From Sulfotelmatobacter sp963788225 (lineage in GTDB: Bacteria; Acidobacteriota; Terriglobia; Terriglobales; Acidobacteriaceae): a stretch of DNA of 64,000 bases. Position numbers and translations under genes: made by a program. This document shows positions 41,258-51,193 of this stretch, piece after piece (position 1 is the stretch's first letter; the number at the start of each line of letters is the position of its first letter). The stretch lies in NCBI GenBank assembly GCA_963788225.1, contig CAWBGI010000001.1:434001-498000 (forward strand), read 5' to 3'. The notes under the pieces are model-generated. The model did not search any database, was not told where the DNA came from, and saw only the letters and a list, made by a program, of their open reading frames with translations.

Positions 41258-44200
41258 TTACTTCCCCCCCAACCCATCCTTCTCGTGATAATTGGGATAC
41301 GCTGGCCGCTCATACTTCGGCAGCGGATGCTCCTTCAATTGCTGCATCACGACTTCGATTGCTTTATCGAGCTGCGCGTCGTGGCCGTTGCGATAGGCGG
41401 CGGGGTCGAGATCGACTTCTATGTCGGGCGCGACGCCGACGTTCTCCACTTCCCACTGGCCGTTGAGGCCGTAGATGGCGGCTCGCGGCGCGGTGACGCG
41501 GCCGCCGTCGAGCAGCTCGGGATAGCCGCCAATGCCTACCAGACCGCCCCAGGTTCGCTTGCCGACGAGCGGGCCCAGCCCGGTTTTGCGGAAGTACCAG
41601 GGCAGAGCGTCGCCGCCCGAGCCTGACATTTCGTTGATGATCATCACCTTGGGTCCGTAGATCGCCTCCGATGGGCTCGACCAGTCGTGACCTTCGCGCG
41701 AAACCACTTTGCTCAACATGGGACGCCGCAGGTAGTCGATGATGTAATCGGCGAGCTGGCCGCCTTCATTGAAGCGTTCGTCGATGATCACGCCTTCCTT
41801 GCCCACCTGCGAGAAGAAGTAGCGGTTGAAGCTGGTGTAGCCTCCGCCGGCGGTGTTGGGGACGTAGACGTAGGCTACGCGGCCTCCGGTGGCCTGGTCG
41901 ACGGTGCGGCGATTGCCTTCGATCCACGCCAGGTGGCGCAGACCCTCTTCGCTCTCAACTGGAACGACCGTGACCTCACGGGCGTTTTTGTCCTTGTCCT
42001 TGCCATCAGCGTTCGCGCCGATCTTTAGCACCACCTGTTTCCCGGCAGTCTCTTCGAAGAAGCTGTAGATGTTGTCCTGCGAGTGCAGTTCGCGGCCGTT
42101 GACCGCGAGGATGTAGTCGCCAACTTTCGCGTTGACTCCGGGTTGGGTCAACGGAGCTTGCAGGCCCGGATTCCAGTTTTCTCCGTCATAGATTTTCGCG
42201 ATGCGGTAGCGGCCGTTTTCCAGGCTGTAGTCTGCGCCAAGCAGGCCGCCTTTCACTTTCTTCGGCTGCGGCGCTTCGCCTCCGCCGACGAACATGTGGC
42301 CGACGGTCATTTCGCCGAGGCACTCCTGAAACAGGTACGTGAGTTCCTCGCGAGACCCGATGCCCGCCAGATACGGCTCATACTTTTTCTTCACTTTGGC
42401 AAGATCGAGGCCGTGGAAATGCGGGTCGTAGAAAAAGTCGCGCTCGATGCGCCAGGTTTCGTTGTAGATTTGCTTCCACATCGCGCGGGGTTCGACATAA
42501 ACTTCCCAGCCGTCGAGCCGAAGCGGCCCAATGCCCGGCCTGGGCGGACCTCCGGGTGCGGGGGCATCATCGGCAGAGGCCGTCGCCCACGACTCACCCT
42601 TGCGATACAGAATTTTTCCGCCGTCGAAGGAGACCGTGAAGTCGTTGACCTCTTCGATCCACTTATCGACCTTGCGTTTGCTCAAATCGAACTTCTGGAT
42701 GGTCTGCGGCTGCTCTCCCTCGGTGGACACCATAGGGCCTTCTGCGAGAAACAGGAACCCCGATTTGCCCGCCAGCAGATTGCTGTAATTCCTGGCTGGA
42801 ATGGGCAAAGCCAGAATGCGCTGGCTCATACCCTCAATGTCGATCTTGACGACGACGGGCTCTTCTTTTTTGTCTTTGTCCTTGTCTTTGTCCTTGTCGT
42901 CTTTGCTGTCTTTGTTTGCATCTTTGCCGGCCTTGCCTTTGTTCTTATCTTTCTCCTTGTCCTTGTCTTTCTCTTTGTCTTTATCTTTGTCTTTGCCAGA
43001 AGACTTGTCCTTGTCAGCCGCGGCAGCTTTCTCTTCGTCACTTTCGGGCGCCAGCGGTGACGGCAGATCCTTGCTGAGCACGGCCACGTAGGCGCTGCGC
43101 GATATGCGGTGCTCATCGCTTGACATGTCCAGTCCAGCGGTGGCGAGCGCCACGTCGGTCGATGCCGTGAAGTAGAGATACTTTCCGTTTTTGTCGAAGG
43201 CGGGATACAGGGCGTCGCTCATGCCATCGGTAATCTGGAATGCCTTGCCCTGCTCGAGCGAGTAGACGAACACGGCGTGCAGGCCGCTGGGCAATTGCCG
43301 GGTGTAGGCGATCCACTTATTGTCGGGAGACCAGTTCTGGCTGAATTGCGTCTGGGAAAAGCCGCCAAAATAATCGGAGTCGATCATTTTCGGCTGAGGG
43401 TTTTCGAGATCGACATACCACAAGTTCATGCGTTTGTCGGAATAGGCAATCTTTTTGCTGTCGGGCGACCACACGGGTGTGTAGAAAAATGACGGCGGAT
43501 TCCCCAGATTGATGTGCCGAACTTCACCCAGGCCGTTTTGCACGCGTATGGACAATTCATATTCGCCCGACTCGTCGGAAAAATATGCGATCGACTTTCC
43601 GTCCGGCGACCATGCCGGATCGCGATCAGCCACGGCCGGGCTGCGGGTCAGGTTGCGAATGTCTCCCTTGTCGGTGGGTACGGTGAAAATCTCTCCCCAG
43701 GCCTCAAACACGGCGCGCGCGCCGGTGGGCGAAATGCCGAAATTCTGAATCCGCTTGGCCTCAACCTTGGCGAAGTGCGGGCGCACCGCGTCGATATCGC
43801 CTTCTACGTGGATGGAAATATTCTTCGCCTGGTGGGTGTTCAGGTCATAGAGCTTGATGGCTCCGAACTGCTCGATGACGATGGCATCCGGGCCGGCCGA
43901 AGCGGTTTTGAAGTCCAGGCCGTCGCTGTGCAGAGCTTCGGACACCTGCTTGCTTTTCGTGTCATAGGCGAACAAACTCACGGGACCGTTGCGGTCGGAA
44001 AGAAAATAGACCGTGCTGCCCACCCACATGGGATAGTGGTCGCTCGAATTTTCGCGGGGAACTTTGATTACGCTGGAATCTTTCAGATCGGCAATCCAGA
44101 TGGGCGTGGTCTGGCCGCCGTGGTAGCGCTTCCACGCCTGCTGCCATTGCAGATGGGGCACATACGCCAGGTGAGTGCCGTCGGGCGAGTACGAGGATTC

Positions 44201-44689
44201 CTCTCCGATGGGGAGCGGTAATTTCGTGGGAAAGCCGCCATCGACCGGCACAGTGTAGAGCTGCTCCTCGAAATGCCGAAAGCTGTTGCCCCAGGACGAG
44301 AACAAAATGTTCTTGCCGTCAGGCGTCCAACCGAGAACATATTCATCGGCAGGATGGAACGTGAGCCGGCGCGGCACGCCTCCTGTGGCGGCAACCACGT
44401 AGACATCCTTGTTGCCGTCATATTCGCCAGTGAAAGCAATCATCGTGCCGTCGGGGGAAAAGCTGGGCACGGTCTCGACTCCGACTCCGGAGGTAAGGCG
44501 GCGAGCGTCCCCGCCTTCGCGGCTGACGATCCAGAGATTGCCACCGTAGTGGAAGACGACCTGTGTCTTGCTCACCGTGGGAAAACGCAGCAGCAGTGGC
44601 GGGTCGCTTTGGGCCGAGGCGGTGGTTAAGAAGAATGAGATCAAAAAAAGGGCGGCCAGGGCAAGGATCGCCCGACGACGGTTGCACAT
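41258..44689 (-). CDS. Tricorn-like protease (S41 peptidase with propeller domains)
   Basis: The 1143-aa protein has a signal peptide (AILALAALFLISFFLTTASA), an N-terminal beta-propeller with PD40 repeats (SFSPDGTMIAFTGEYDGNKD; AWSPDGKSIAYFSDESGEYE), and a second propeller region. After a Lys/Asp-rich linker comes a C1/PDZ/S41 catalytic core: VNAKVGDYILAVNGRELHSQ (PDZ) and INEMSGSGGDALPWYFRKTG with the likely nucleophile Ser (~1020-1030). Tricorn enzymes trim oligopeptides. The signal peptide points to the periplasm. The start follows AGGAG six bases upstream. Confidence 0.93.
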   Translation of the reverse strand: MCNRRRAILALAALFLISFFLTTASAQSDPPLLLRFPTVSKTQVVFHYGGNLWIVSREGGDARRLTSGVGVETVPSFSPDGTMIAFTGEYDGNKDVYVVAATGGVPRRLTFHPADEYVLGWTPDGKNILFSSWGNSFRHFEEQLYTVPVDGGFPTKLPLPIGEESSYSPDGTHLAYVPHLQWQQAWKRYHGGQTTPIWIADLKDSSVIKVPRENSSDHYPMWVGSTVYFLSDRNGPVSLFAYDTKSKQVSEALHSDGLDFKTASAGPDAIVIEQFGAIKLYDLNTHQAKNISIHVEGDIDAVRPHFAKVEAKRIQNFGISPTGARAVFEAWGEIFTVPTDKGDIRNLTRSPAVADRDPAWSPDGKSIAYFSDESGEYELSIRVQNGLGEVRHINLGNPPSFFYTPVWSPDSKKIAYSDKRMNLWYVDLENPQPKMIDSDYFGGFSQTQFSQNWSPDNKWIAYTRQLPSGLHAVFVYSLEQGKAFQITDGMSDALYPAFDKNGKYLYFTASTDVALATAGLDMSSDEHRISRSAYVAVLSKDLPSPLAPESDEEKAAAADKDKSSGKDKDKDKEKDKDKEKDKNKGKAGKDANKDSKDDKDKDKDKDKKEEPVVVKIDIEGMSQRILALPIPARNYSNLLAGKSGFLFLAEGPMVSTEGEQPQTIQKFDLSKRKVDKWIEEVNDFTVSFDGGKILYRKGESWATASADDAPAPGGPPRPGIGPLRLDGWEVYVEPRAMWKQIYNETWRIERDFFYDPHFHGLDLAKVKKKYEPYLAGIGSREELTYLFQECLGEMTVGHMFVGGGEAPQPKKVKGGLLGADYSLENGRYRIAKIYDGENWNPGLQAPLTQPGVNAKVGDYILAVNGRELHSQDNIYSFFEETAGKQVVLKIGANADGKDKDKNAREVTVVPVESEEGLRHLAWIEGNRRTVDQATGGRVAYVYVPNTAGGGYTSFNRYFFSQVGKEGVIIDERFNEGGQLADYIIDYLRRPMLSKVVSREGHDWSSPSEAIYGPKVMIINEMSGSGGDALPWYFRKTGLGPLVGKRTWGGLVGIGGYPELLDGGRVTAPRAAIYGLNGQWEVENVGVAPDIEVDLDPAAYRNGHDAQLDKAIEVVMQQLKEHPLPKYERPAYPNYHEKDGLGGK

Positions 44690-44772
44690 GTTGAGCTCCT
44701 GACAATGACAGAGGGGTGAACGGGGAATCTTAGTGCGGCAGAGGCAGCGCGGTCAACTTGCGCGCTGGAATG

Positions 44773-46041
44773 CTATTGGGGTTTCTGCTTGCTCTTCCCC
44801 GGCAGGCCCGCGGGATTTTCGTGCGTCCGCTCGCGGAATTGTCCCCGGAGGCCGGTGGCGAGTTTAACGCTTGATTCTCCAAATTTGTCGCGTAGGCGAT
44901 CGGCGGCGGCCAGCGCGTCCTTCCAGCGCTGCTGCCGGCTGCCTTCGAGCAGATTGATCTGCTCCGTCTGCTGCTCGAATGATGACGCCTGCACGCCCAA
45001 CAGCCGGACTTGTATTCCCTGCTTCCAGTTTTTGCGAAACAGTGCGCGCACCTGTTCGAAGATTTCGCCATCGAGCTGAGTGGACGCAGGCAACGTGTGC
45101 GCCCGCGTGATCGTGGTGAAATCTCTGTAGCGCAGTTTGAGTTGGATCGTACGCGCGTGCAGGCTCGCCTCGCGCAGGCGCCGTCCCACCATCTCGGAGA
45201 GACGCATCAGCGTAGCTTCGAGCTGATTCGCATCGGCTGTGTCTTCGTTGTACGTGTGTTCGTGGCTGATCGATTTGGCTTCTGCATCGGCGCCGACTTC
45301 GGCATCGAACCATCCGCCGGCGTCTTCTCCGCGCGCTTTGCCGGCGACTGCGAGTCCCCACTCGCCGAATCGTTCTTTGAGTTCGGATTCTTCCAGCTGC
45401 GCCAGGTCGCCGACTTTCTTGATGCCCAGTTCGTGAAGATGGCTCTCCATGACCTTGCCAACGCCGGGAATCGCACGCACATCCAGCGGAGCGAGAAACT
45501 TGGATTCTCCTCCCGGGACAATCCACAGCACGCCGTTGGGCTTGGCTTGCGCAGAGGAAACCTTCGCGATCAGGCGCGATGACCCAATGCCGATGGAGCA
45601 GTTCAGTTGCGTTTCTTCTTTCATCCGCTGATGGAGCTTGTGCGCGGCCTTAAGCGGCGGGCCGTGCAGCCGCGCCGTTCCAGTCATATCGAGGTAGGCT
45701 TCGTCGATCGAAGCCATCTCTACTTGCGGCGAGAATGCCGACAGCACATTGAAGACTTTTTCCGAGCACTCGCGATAGCGCTCGGGGTGGCCGTCGACAA
45801 AGATGGCGTGCGGACACTGCTTTGCGGCGGTGCGGAGCGGCATGGCGGAATGCACTCCGAACTTGCGGGCCTCGTAGGATGCCGCCGAAACCACGCCGCG
45901 CTCGTGGCGCTGCCCCCCGACGACGACAGCCTTGCCTTTCAGTGAAGGATCGTAAAGCTCTTCCACGGAGACGAAGAAGGCGTCCATGTCGACGTGGAAG
46001 ATGGTGCGGGCAAATATCGGGATGTTCGAAGCCGCAGCCAT
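44773..46041 (-). CDS. dinB: DNA polymerase IV (Y family)
   Basis: The 422-aa polymerase shows IFHVDMDAFFVSVEELYDPS (catalytic Asp), VVSAASYEARKFGVHSAMPL, the SIDEAYLDMTG motif with the second metal site, a helix-hairpin-helix (DVRAIPGVGKVMESHLHELG), and a little-finger region (LKLRYRDFTTITRAHTLP). Pol IV performs error-prone translesion synthesis at stalled forks. No LexA-box was identified in its short upstream gap. The length is on the long side, with a basic C-terminal tail (GKSKQKPQ). Confidence 0.96.
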   Translation of the reverse strand: MAAASNIPIFARTIFHVDMDAFFVSVEELYDPSLKGKAVVVGGQRHERGVVSAASYEARKFGVHSAMPLRTAAKQCPHAIFVDGHPERYRECSEKVFNVLSAFSPQVEMASIDEAYLDMTGTARLHGPPLKAAHKLHQRMKEETQLNCSIGIGSSRLIAKVSSAQAKPNGVLWIVPGGESKFLAPLDVRAIPGVGKVMESHLHELGIKKVGDLAQLEESELKERFGEWGLAVAGKARGEDAGGWFDAEVGADAEAKSISHEHTYNEDTADANQLEATLMRLSEMVGRRLREASLHARTIQLKLRYRDFTTITRAHTLPASTQLDGEIFEQVRALFRKNWKQGIQVRLLGVQASSFEQQTEQINLLEGSRQQRWKDALAAADRLRDKFGESSVKLATGLRGQFRERTHENPAGLPGKSKQKPQ

Positions 46042-46173
46042 GCTTGAGCGATTCTAACAACGGTCGTTGTGCAATTAGAACCTCGGCGACAGGTGCAAGT
46101 CTTTTCATCTTGACAAGCACTCGATTCCAGAAGAAACTGCAGGGCGCTGCGACTGACGGAAATGGGGATTAGT

Positions 46174-47694
46174 ATGCGATCATATGGACTCTCTCAGTTT
46201 TTGCGCAACATGTGCGTTTTGGGGCTGCTCTGCTCAGGCGCGGCGATCGCTTCCTCCGCGCAATCTTTCAGCCTGCTATATACCTTCACATCAACCTCCG
46301 TTGGCTATGGCCCCTACTCCGCTCCGATTCAAGGGTTGGACGGAAACCTCTATGGCACAACCAGCTTAGGGGGAGCCCACCAAAACGGCACCATATACAA
46401 AGTTAGCCTGACAGGCGAACTGACAACCCTTCACAGCTTCTGCTCGCAAAGCAACTGTCCGGACGGATGGTTCCCAACAGCGCAGCTAATTCAAGCCACT
46501 GACGGAAACTTCTACGGCACGACCAACGAGGGAGGGACCGTCAACGACATATGCTTAGAGGGATGCGGCACGATCTTCAGGATTACTCCGTCAGGTGTAA
46601 TGCGGGTGCTGTACCGATTTTGCGCAGATGTGCATAACTCTTGTACCGATGGCCAGTTCCCACTCGGTCGGCTTGTGCAGGCCACGGATGGAAATTTTTA
46701 CGGCACGACGCTCAGTGGTGGCCAATGGTCATGGGGCACGGTGTTCAGGCTCACCCCGGCGGGCATTCTCACCACGCTTTACAGCTTCTGCCCAAGCGAA
46801 TCCACCTGCCCTGACGGCTCCGAGCCATCCGCGGGACTTATCCAAGCCAGCGACGGCAACCTGTATGGGACAACTTCTGGCGATACCGTGCTCCCCAACT
46901 GTTTGCTGCAATTCAGCTGCGGCACGGTTTTCCAACTGACTCTCGATGGAACGCTGACTACTATTTATAGTTTCTGCGCTCAGACTAACTGCACTGACGG
47001 GCGGAATCCTGCTGCGGGCTTGATCCAGACCAGCGATGGGAACTTTTATGGAACAACGGCCGGAGGGGGAGCCAACTCTAACTCCGATTGCCAGCAGGGT
47101 TGTGGGACGTTCTTCAAACTCACAACGGGCGGCGAACTGACTACGATTTACAGTTTTTGTTCACAGGCGAACTGTGCCGACGGCTCACAACCAACGGCGA
47201 CGCCCATCCAAGGCACAGACGGAAACTTCTACGGAACCGCTTCGACCGGGGGCGCATACGGCGGAGAGTATTATGGGGGCGCGATTTACCAGGTCTCGTC
47301 TGACTCGACGGTCAGGACCTTACTCTCGTTTAACGACTCCACCGGTAACTCCGAGCCTGCGGGTCTATTTCAAGACACAAACGGGACCTTCTACGGGACC
47401 AACGTGGCAAGCGGAAGCAACTTCGGCTACATCTACAAGATGAATATGGGGCTGGGTCCTTTTGTGTCGACTCTGCCTACCTCCGCTCCGGTCGGGGCCA
47501 CGGTGTTGATCAAGGGGACAAATTTCAAAGGTGTGACCTCCGTCAGCTTCAACGGCACGCCCGCTACTTTTACGCTGTTTTCAAGCACTGAAATCAAGAC
47601 CACCGTCCCAAGCGGAGCGACTACCGGCACGGTCACGGTCACCCTACCCCATGGCACATTATCGAGTAATGTGGCTTTCAATGTGGCGCCGTAG
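46174..47694 (+). CDS. Secreted GloVer-repeat protein with a C-terminal IPT/TIG domain
   Basis: A signal peptide (FLRNMCVLGLLCSGAAIASS) is followed by about seven ~60-residue repeats. Typical units are LIQATDGNFYGTTNEGG and GTIFRITPSGVMRVLYRFC, with paired Cys in ...FCxxxxCxDG. This is the pattern of the choice-of-anchor GloVer tandem repeat (recalled). The last ~85 residues form an IPT/TIG-like fold (VLIKGTNFKGVTSVSFNGTP). The start is ATG 46174, preceded by GGGGA, or ATG 46162. It is probably an exported surface or extracellular protein of unknown role. Confidence 0.85.
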   Translation: MRSYGLSQFLRNMCVLGLLCSGAAIASSAQSFSLLYTFTSTSVGYGPYSAPIQGLDGNLYGTTSLGGAHQNGTIYKVSLTGELTTLHSFCSQSNCPDGWFPTAQLIQATDGNFYGTTNEGGTVNDICLEGCGTIFRITPSGVMRVLYRFCADVHNSCTDGQFPLGRLVQATDGNFYGTTLSGGQWSWGTVFRLTPAGILTTLYSFCPSESTCPDGSEPSAGLIQASDGNLYGTTSGDTVLPNCLLQFSCGTVFQLTLDGTLTTIYSFCAQTNCTDGRNPAAGLIQTSDGNFYGTTAGGGANSNSDCQQGCGTFFKLTTGGELTTIYSFCSQANCADGSQPTATPIQGTDGNFYGTASTGGAYGGEYYGGAIYQVSSDSTVRTLLSFNDSTGNSEPAGLFQDTNGTFYGTNVASGSNFGYIYKMNMGLGPFVSTLPTSAPVGATVLIKGTNFKGVTSVSFNGTPATFTLFSSTEIKTTVPSGATTGTVTVTLPHGTLSSNVAFNVAP

Positions 47695-47712
47695 ATCGCG
47701 CTTTTACTGTAC

Positions 47713-49206
47713 TCACGCCGGCTGCAGAAACGCTTTGTCGGGTACTGACGCGGGCCCGGTACCTCGAATCTGCTTCACGCGCTCATAGATCTTGCCGTAC
47801 TCTCGCGCCGAGGCATTCCAGGAAAAATCTTTATTCATGCCGTTGCGCATTAGCACCTGCCAGGAAGTCTGGTCGCGGAAAGCTACCAGGGCCTGCTTGA
47901 TGGTCAGCAGCAGAGATTCGCCGTTGTACTCCGTGAACTTGAAGCCAGTACCTCTGCCGGAGCGCGCGTCCCAGGGTTCGATGGTGTCATCGAGGCCGCC
48001 GGTGGCGCGAACTACAGGCACCGTGCCGTACTTCAAGCTATAGATTTGGTTTAGCCCGCAAGGTTCATATTTTGAAGGCATTAAGAACATGTCGGACCCG
48101 GCCTCGATTTTGTGTGCGACGGCGTTGTCGTAAGCCACCTTCAACGCAATCTTGTTGGGGAACTGCTTGTTGAGGCGGGCAAACATTTCCTCATACTGCT
48201 TGTCGCCGGAGCCGAGAACCACCATGATCATCTCTTCGCGCGCCAGCCGGTCCATAATCTGGGCGATCAGGTCAAACCCTTTTTGCGCGGCGAAGCGGGA
48301 GACGATGCCGATCACCGGAATCTTCGCATCGGCATTCTTCACGCCGAACGCGGCCAGCAGATCCTGCTTGCAGACCGCTTTTCCGGAAAGATCCTGCGGC
48401 GAATACTTGGCCACAATGAACTTATCCGCCTGCGGGCTCCACTCGTCGTAGTCCACGCCATTCAAGATGCCGGTGACGGTGGAGGCGCGGTCGCGCAACA
48501 CGCCTTCCAGTCCAAATCCGTATTCGGCGGTTTGAATCTCCTGGCTGTATTTTTTGCTTACCGTAGTGACGTAGTCGGAATAAGTCAGCGCGCCTTTCAG
48601 AAAGTTCACCTGCCCAAAGAATTCCATCTTCGACATGGTGAATAGGTCCCACGGCAGCATGAGCAGCGGGAGAGTCTCAGGTGGAAAAAGCCCCTGGTAG
48701 CCCATATTGTGGATCGTGAAGACGGTGCCCACATCGCGAAACGCGGGGTCTTCCGCATACACGGTGCGCAGCAACACCGGCACCAGCGCCGATTGCCAGT
48801 CGTGGCAATGAAATACGTTGGGCACGCCTAGAATCTTTGTCGCCTCCAGCACAGCGCGTGAGAAAAGTGCAAAGCGCTCCGCGTTATCGGGATAATCGCC
48901 CGCAGGCGTGCCGTAAAGCGCGTCGCGATCGAAGTACTCCGGGCAATCGACAAAGTAAAAACGCACTCCGGATTGGCTTCCACCGCTAACTACAGAAGCA
49001 AAGCGATACTTGTCATCGAAAGGAATGGTGATGCTGCCCACCGCGGTCGCCGGATCGGTGAGCTTGGTCTGCTTGTAACGGGGCAGGTAGACGCTGACCT
49101 GATGCCCGAGCGACGCAAGTGCCCGTGGCAATGCACCCACCACGTCGGCCAATCCGCCGGTCTTTGAAAATGGCACGCCTTCCGATGCTACGAATGCAAT
49201 ATGCAT
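47713..49206 (-). CDS. glgA: Glycogen synthase (ADP-glucose type)
   Basis: This is a 497-aa GT5-family glycosyltransferase. It begins MHIAFVASEGVPFSKTGGLADVVGALP (the KTGGL ADP-glucose motif), has VFTIHNMGYQGLFP and YSDYVTTVSKKYSQEI, and carries the C-terminal GT-B signature SDMFLMPSKYEPCGLNQIY with the nucleotide-binding region. It elongates alpha-1,4-glucan from ADP-glucose. No other glycogen gene is adjacent. A pyrophosphate-type phosphofructokinase lies further along (56191). ATG at 49204-49206. Confidence 0.97.
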   Translation of the reverse strand: MHIAFVASEGVPFSKTGGLADVVGALPRALASLGHQVSVYLPRYKQTKLTDPATAVGSITIPFDDKYRFASVVSGGSQSGVRFYFVDCPEYFDRDALYGTPAGDYPDNAERFALFSRAVLEATKILGVPNVFHCHDWQSALVPVLLRTVYAEDPAFRDVGTVFTIHNMGYQGLFPPETLPLLMLPWDLFTMSKMEFFGQVNFLKGALTYSDYVTTVSKKYSQEIQTAEYGFGLEGVLRDRASTVTGILNGVDYDEWSPQADKFIVAKYSPQDLSGKAVCKQDLLAAFGVKNADAKIPVIGIVSRFAAQKGFDLIAQIMDRLAREEMIMVVLGSGDKQYEEMFARLNKQFPNKIALKVAYDNAVAHKIEAGSDMFLMPSKYEPCGLNQIYSLKYGTVPVVRATGGLDDTIEPWDARSGRGTGFKFTEYNGESLLLTIKQALVAFRDQTSWQVLMRNGMNKDFSWNASAREYGKIYERVKQIRGTGPASVPDKAFLQPA

Positions 49207-49329
49207 GAACCCCTCCCATTAAGGCCCGCTTTTTGCGAGCACACGTTATGATGGATATCGGTTGCGGGACCCCAACGTCCCGCGCCGCAACACACGCGGG
49301 CCGAATAGCCAGTCTACAGGCCTGAGGAA

Positions 49330-50220
49330 ATGAGGGTCAACGTGCCGAAGGTCGTGTCCGCTCGCCGTCCACAGCATAAGCCCAAAATGGGGCAGCATTT
49401 TCTGGTCAGCGACAGTTTTGCCTCGCAGATCGTCAACGCGTTGGGCGACGTTTCGCAACAGACCGTGCTCGAAATTGGCCCCGGACGCGGCGTCCTGACT
49501 TCCCTGCTGGCCAAACGCGCCCGCCGCCTGATCGCGGTGGAACTCGACCGCGTGCTGGCGGCGCAGCTTCGGCTGCGCTTCGGCATGTTTTCCAATGTAG
49601 AGGTGATCGAAGCCGATATCCTCTCCATCGATTTCGATTCGCTGTTCGGCCCCAAGCCCGGCCTTCGCCGCCCCGGCATCGAATTCCGGCCCGAGCCGGT
49701 CAAGGTCATCGGCAATCTTCCTTACTACATCACTTCTGACATTCTTCTGCGTCTCTTCGACTACTCGAAATATTTTGAGAGCATCGTCATCCTGGTGCAG
49801 CGGGAGGTCGCCGATCGCATTGCCGCCAAGGCCGGCAGCCGCGATTACGGCTTGCTCTCCGCCACCGCGCAGCTCTATGCGCGCGTGGAAAAACTCTTCA
49901 CCCTGCCCCCTGGTGCGTTTGCGCCGCCCCCCAAAGTGCATTCCGCTGCCCTGCGGCTCACCATTGCGCCGCGGCAGAAGGAGCTGGGCCTCGACGGGAG
50001 CGGCCAGATGAAAGACAGCTTCATCGAGTTCTTGAAACTTTCTTTCGGCCAGAAGCGCAAGACGTTGTGGAACAATCTCAAATCGAATTATCCGGAGCCT
50101 CTTCTGCGCGGGGCTCTGGCTGATGCCCGGGTAAAACCCGCGGCCCGCGCTGAAACATTGAGTCTGGAAGAAAGCGCAGCACTGTTTCGTGCCCTGCGCG
50201 ACCGCAGCGAGGGCTCGTAG
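49330..50220 (+). CDS. ksgA: 16S rRNA dimethyladenosine transferase
   Basis: The 296-aa enzyme dimethylates two adjacent adenines near the 3' end of 16S rRNA during 30S maturation. Motifs: QHKPKMGQHFLVSDSFASQI, the SAM motif VLEIGPGRGVLTSLLAKR, VEVIEADILSIDF, and the catalytic motif IV VIGNLPYYITSDILLRLF. The C-terminal domain has SFGQKRKTLWNNL, typical of KsgA. The ATG at 49330 is a sensible start, with MRVNVPK ahead of the conserved block. Confidence 0.97.
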   Translation: MRVNVPKVVSARRPQHKPKMGQHFLVSDSFASQIVNALGDVSQQTVLEIGPGRGVLTSLLAKRARRLIAVELDRVLAAQLRLRFGMFSNVEVIEADILSIDFDSLFGPKPGLRRPGIEFRPEPVKVIGNLPYYITSDILLRLFDYSKYFESIVILVQREVADRIAAKAGSRDYGLLSATAQLYARVEKLFTLPPGAFAPPPKVHSAALRLTIAPRQKELGLDGSGQMKDSFIEFLKLSFGQKRKTLWNNLKSNYPEPLLRGALADARVKPAARAETLSLEESAALFRALRDRSEGS

Positions 50221-50310
50221 CATGGTTGCGCGCAGAGTATGATTTCCTTAGGCCCGGCTTGATTCCTCCAGCATGATCAAGCGCGGTCGAGCCAGCACCC
50301 GGGAGGGCCT

Positions 50311-51132
50311 ATGACCGCTACCGCTGTTCGTCATCCCGCGGTCGCGGGACGCTTTTATCCCCGCGATGAAAAATCTCTGCGCGATGAAGTTCGCACCTAT
50401 CTCTCCCAGATTCCTCGGCAAAAACCTCTGCCCGCTCTCGGATGCATCGTTCCTCACGCAGGCTACATGTATTCCGGCCACGTCGCGGGCGCCGTCTTCG
50501 CCGGGCTGGAAATCCCCGAACGTTGTCTTGTGATGTGCCCAAATCACACCGGCGTGGGCCGCGCTTTGGCGATCGTGAGTGAGGGTGCTTGGGAGACGCC
50601 GCTGGGCAGCGTCCCCATCGACAGTGAGTTCGCCGCTGGCCTGAAGCAACGCTGTCCGCTTTTGCACGAAGATGCAACGGCGCATCGCAGTGAGCATGCC
50701 GCTGAAGTCGAACTGCCTTTTTTGCAAACGCTCCAGCCCGAACTCAAGTTCGTCCCCATCGCGTTAGGCACCGGGCAGTTCGAACCGCTCGAGCAACTCG
50801 GGTGCGCGATTGCGGAGGTTATTGCCGCGCAGAACAATTCCGTCCTGATCGTCGCCTCCAGCGACATGAATCATTACGAGTCCGATGCGGTCACGCGTGT
50901 GAAAGACCACAGCGCAATCGAGCCTATTCTCCGCCTCGACGCCCGCGCGCTTTATGACGTGGTCACCGGGCAGCATATCACCATGTGCGGCTTCGGTCCG
51001 GCAGTTGCTATGCTGACCGCAACAAAACAGCTGGGCGCGACCTCGGCCGAACTGGTTAAATACGCAACCTCCGGCGACGCCTCTGGCGACCGCGACATGG
51101 TCGTAGGCTACGCGGGCATCGTCGTTCATTAA
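50311..51132 (+). CDS. AmmeMemoRadiSam system protein B (Memo family)
   Basis: The 273-aa Memo-like protein begins VRHPAVAGRFYPRDEKSLRD. It contains CIVPHAGYMYSGHVAGAVF, CPNHTGVGRALAIVSEGAW, HEDATAHRSEHAAEVELPFL and LIVASSDMNHYESDAVT, the conserved His/Asp-containing metal-binding set of the family. It belongs to the AmmeMemoRadiSam group, whose modification partner genes (AMMECR1 and a radical SAM protein) are not in this window. Substrate and exact activity are unknown. It follows ksgA on the same strand after 90 bases. Confidence 0.93.
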   Translation: MTATAVRHPAVAGRFYPRDEKSLRDEVRTYLSQIPRQKPLPALGCIVPHAGYMYSGHVAGAVFAGLEIPERCLVMCPNHTGVGRALAIVSEGAWETPLGSVPIDSEFAAGLKQRCPLLHEDATAHRSEHAAEVELPFLQTLQPELKFVPIALGTGQFEPLEQLGCAIAEVIAAQNNSVLIVASSDMNHYESDAVTRVKDHSAIEPILRLDARALYDVVTGQHITMCGFGPAVAMLTATKQLGATSAELVKYATSGDASGDRDMVVGYAGIVVH

Positions 51133-51193
51133 CGCGGAGGTCTTCTCGCCGGCTGCCATGATCCTTAAGGAAACTGCCGGCAGATCGTCGCCA

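Noticed and set aside
42801..43091. Plus-strand frame with long Ser/Leu runs opposite the tricorn gene
   Set aside because: It is the complement of the Lys/Asp repeat linker. It has no start context and codes for a low-complexity peptide.
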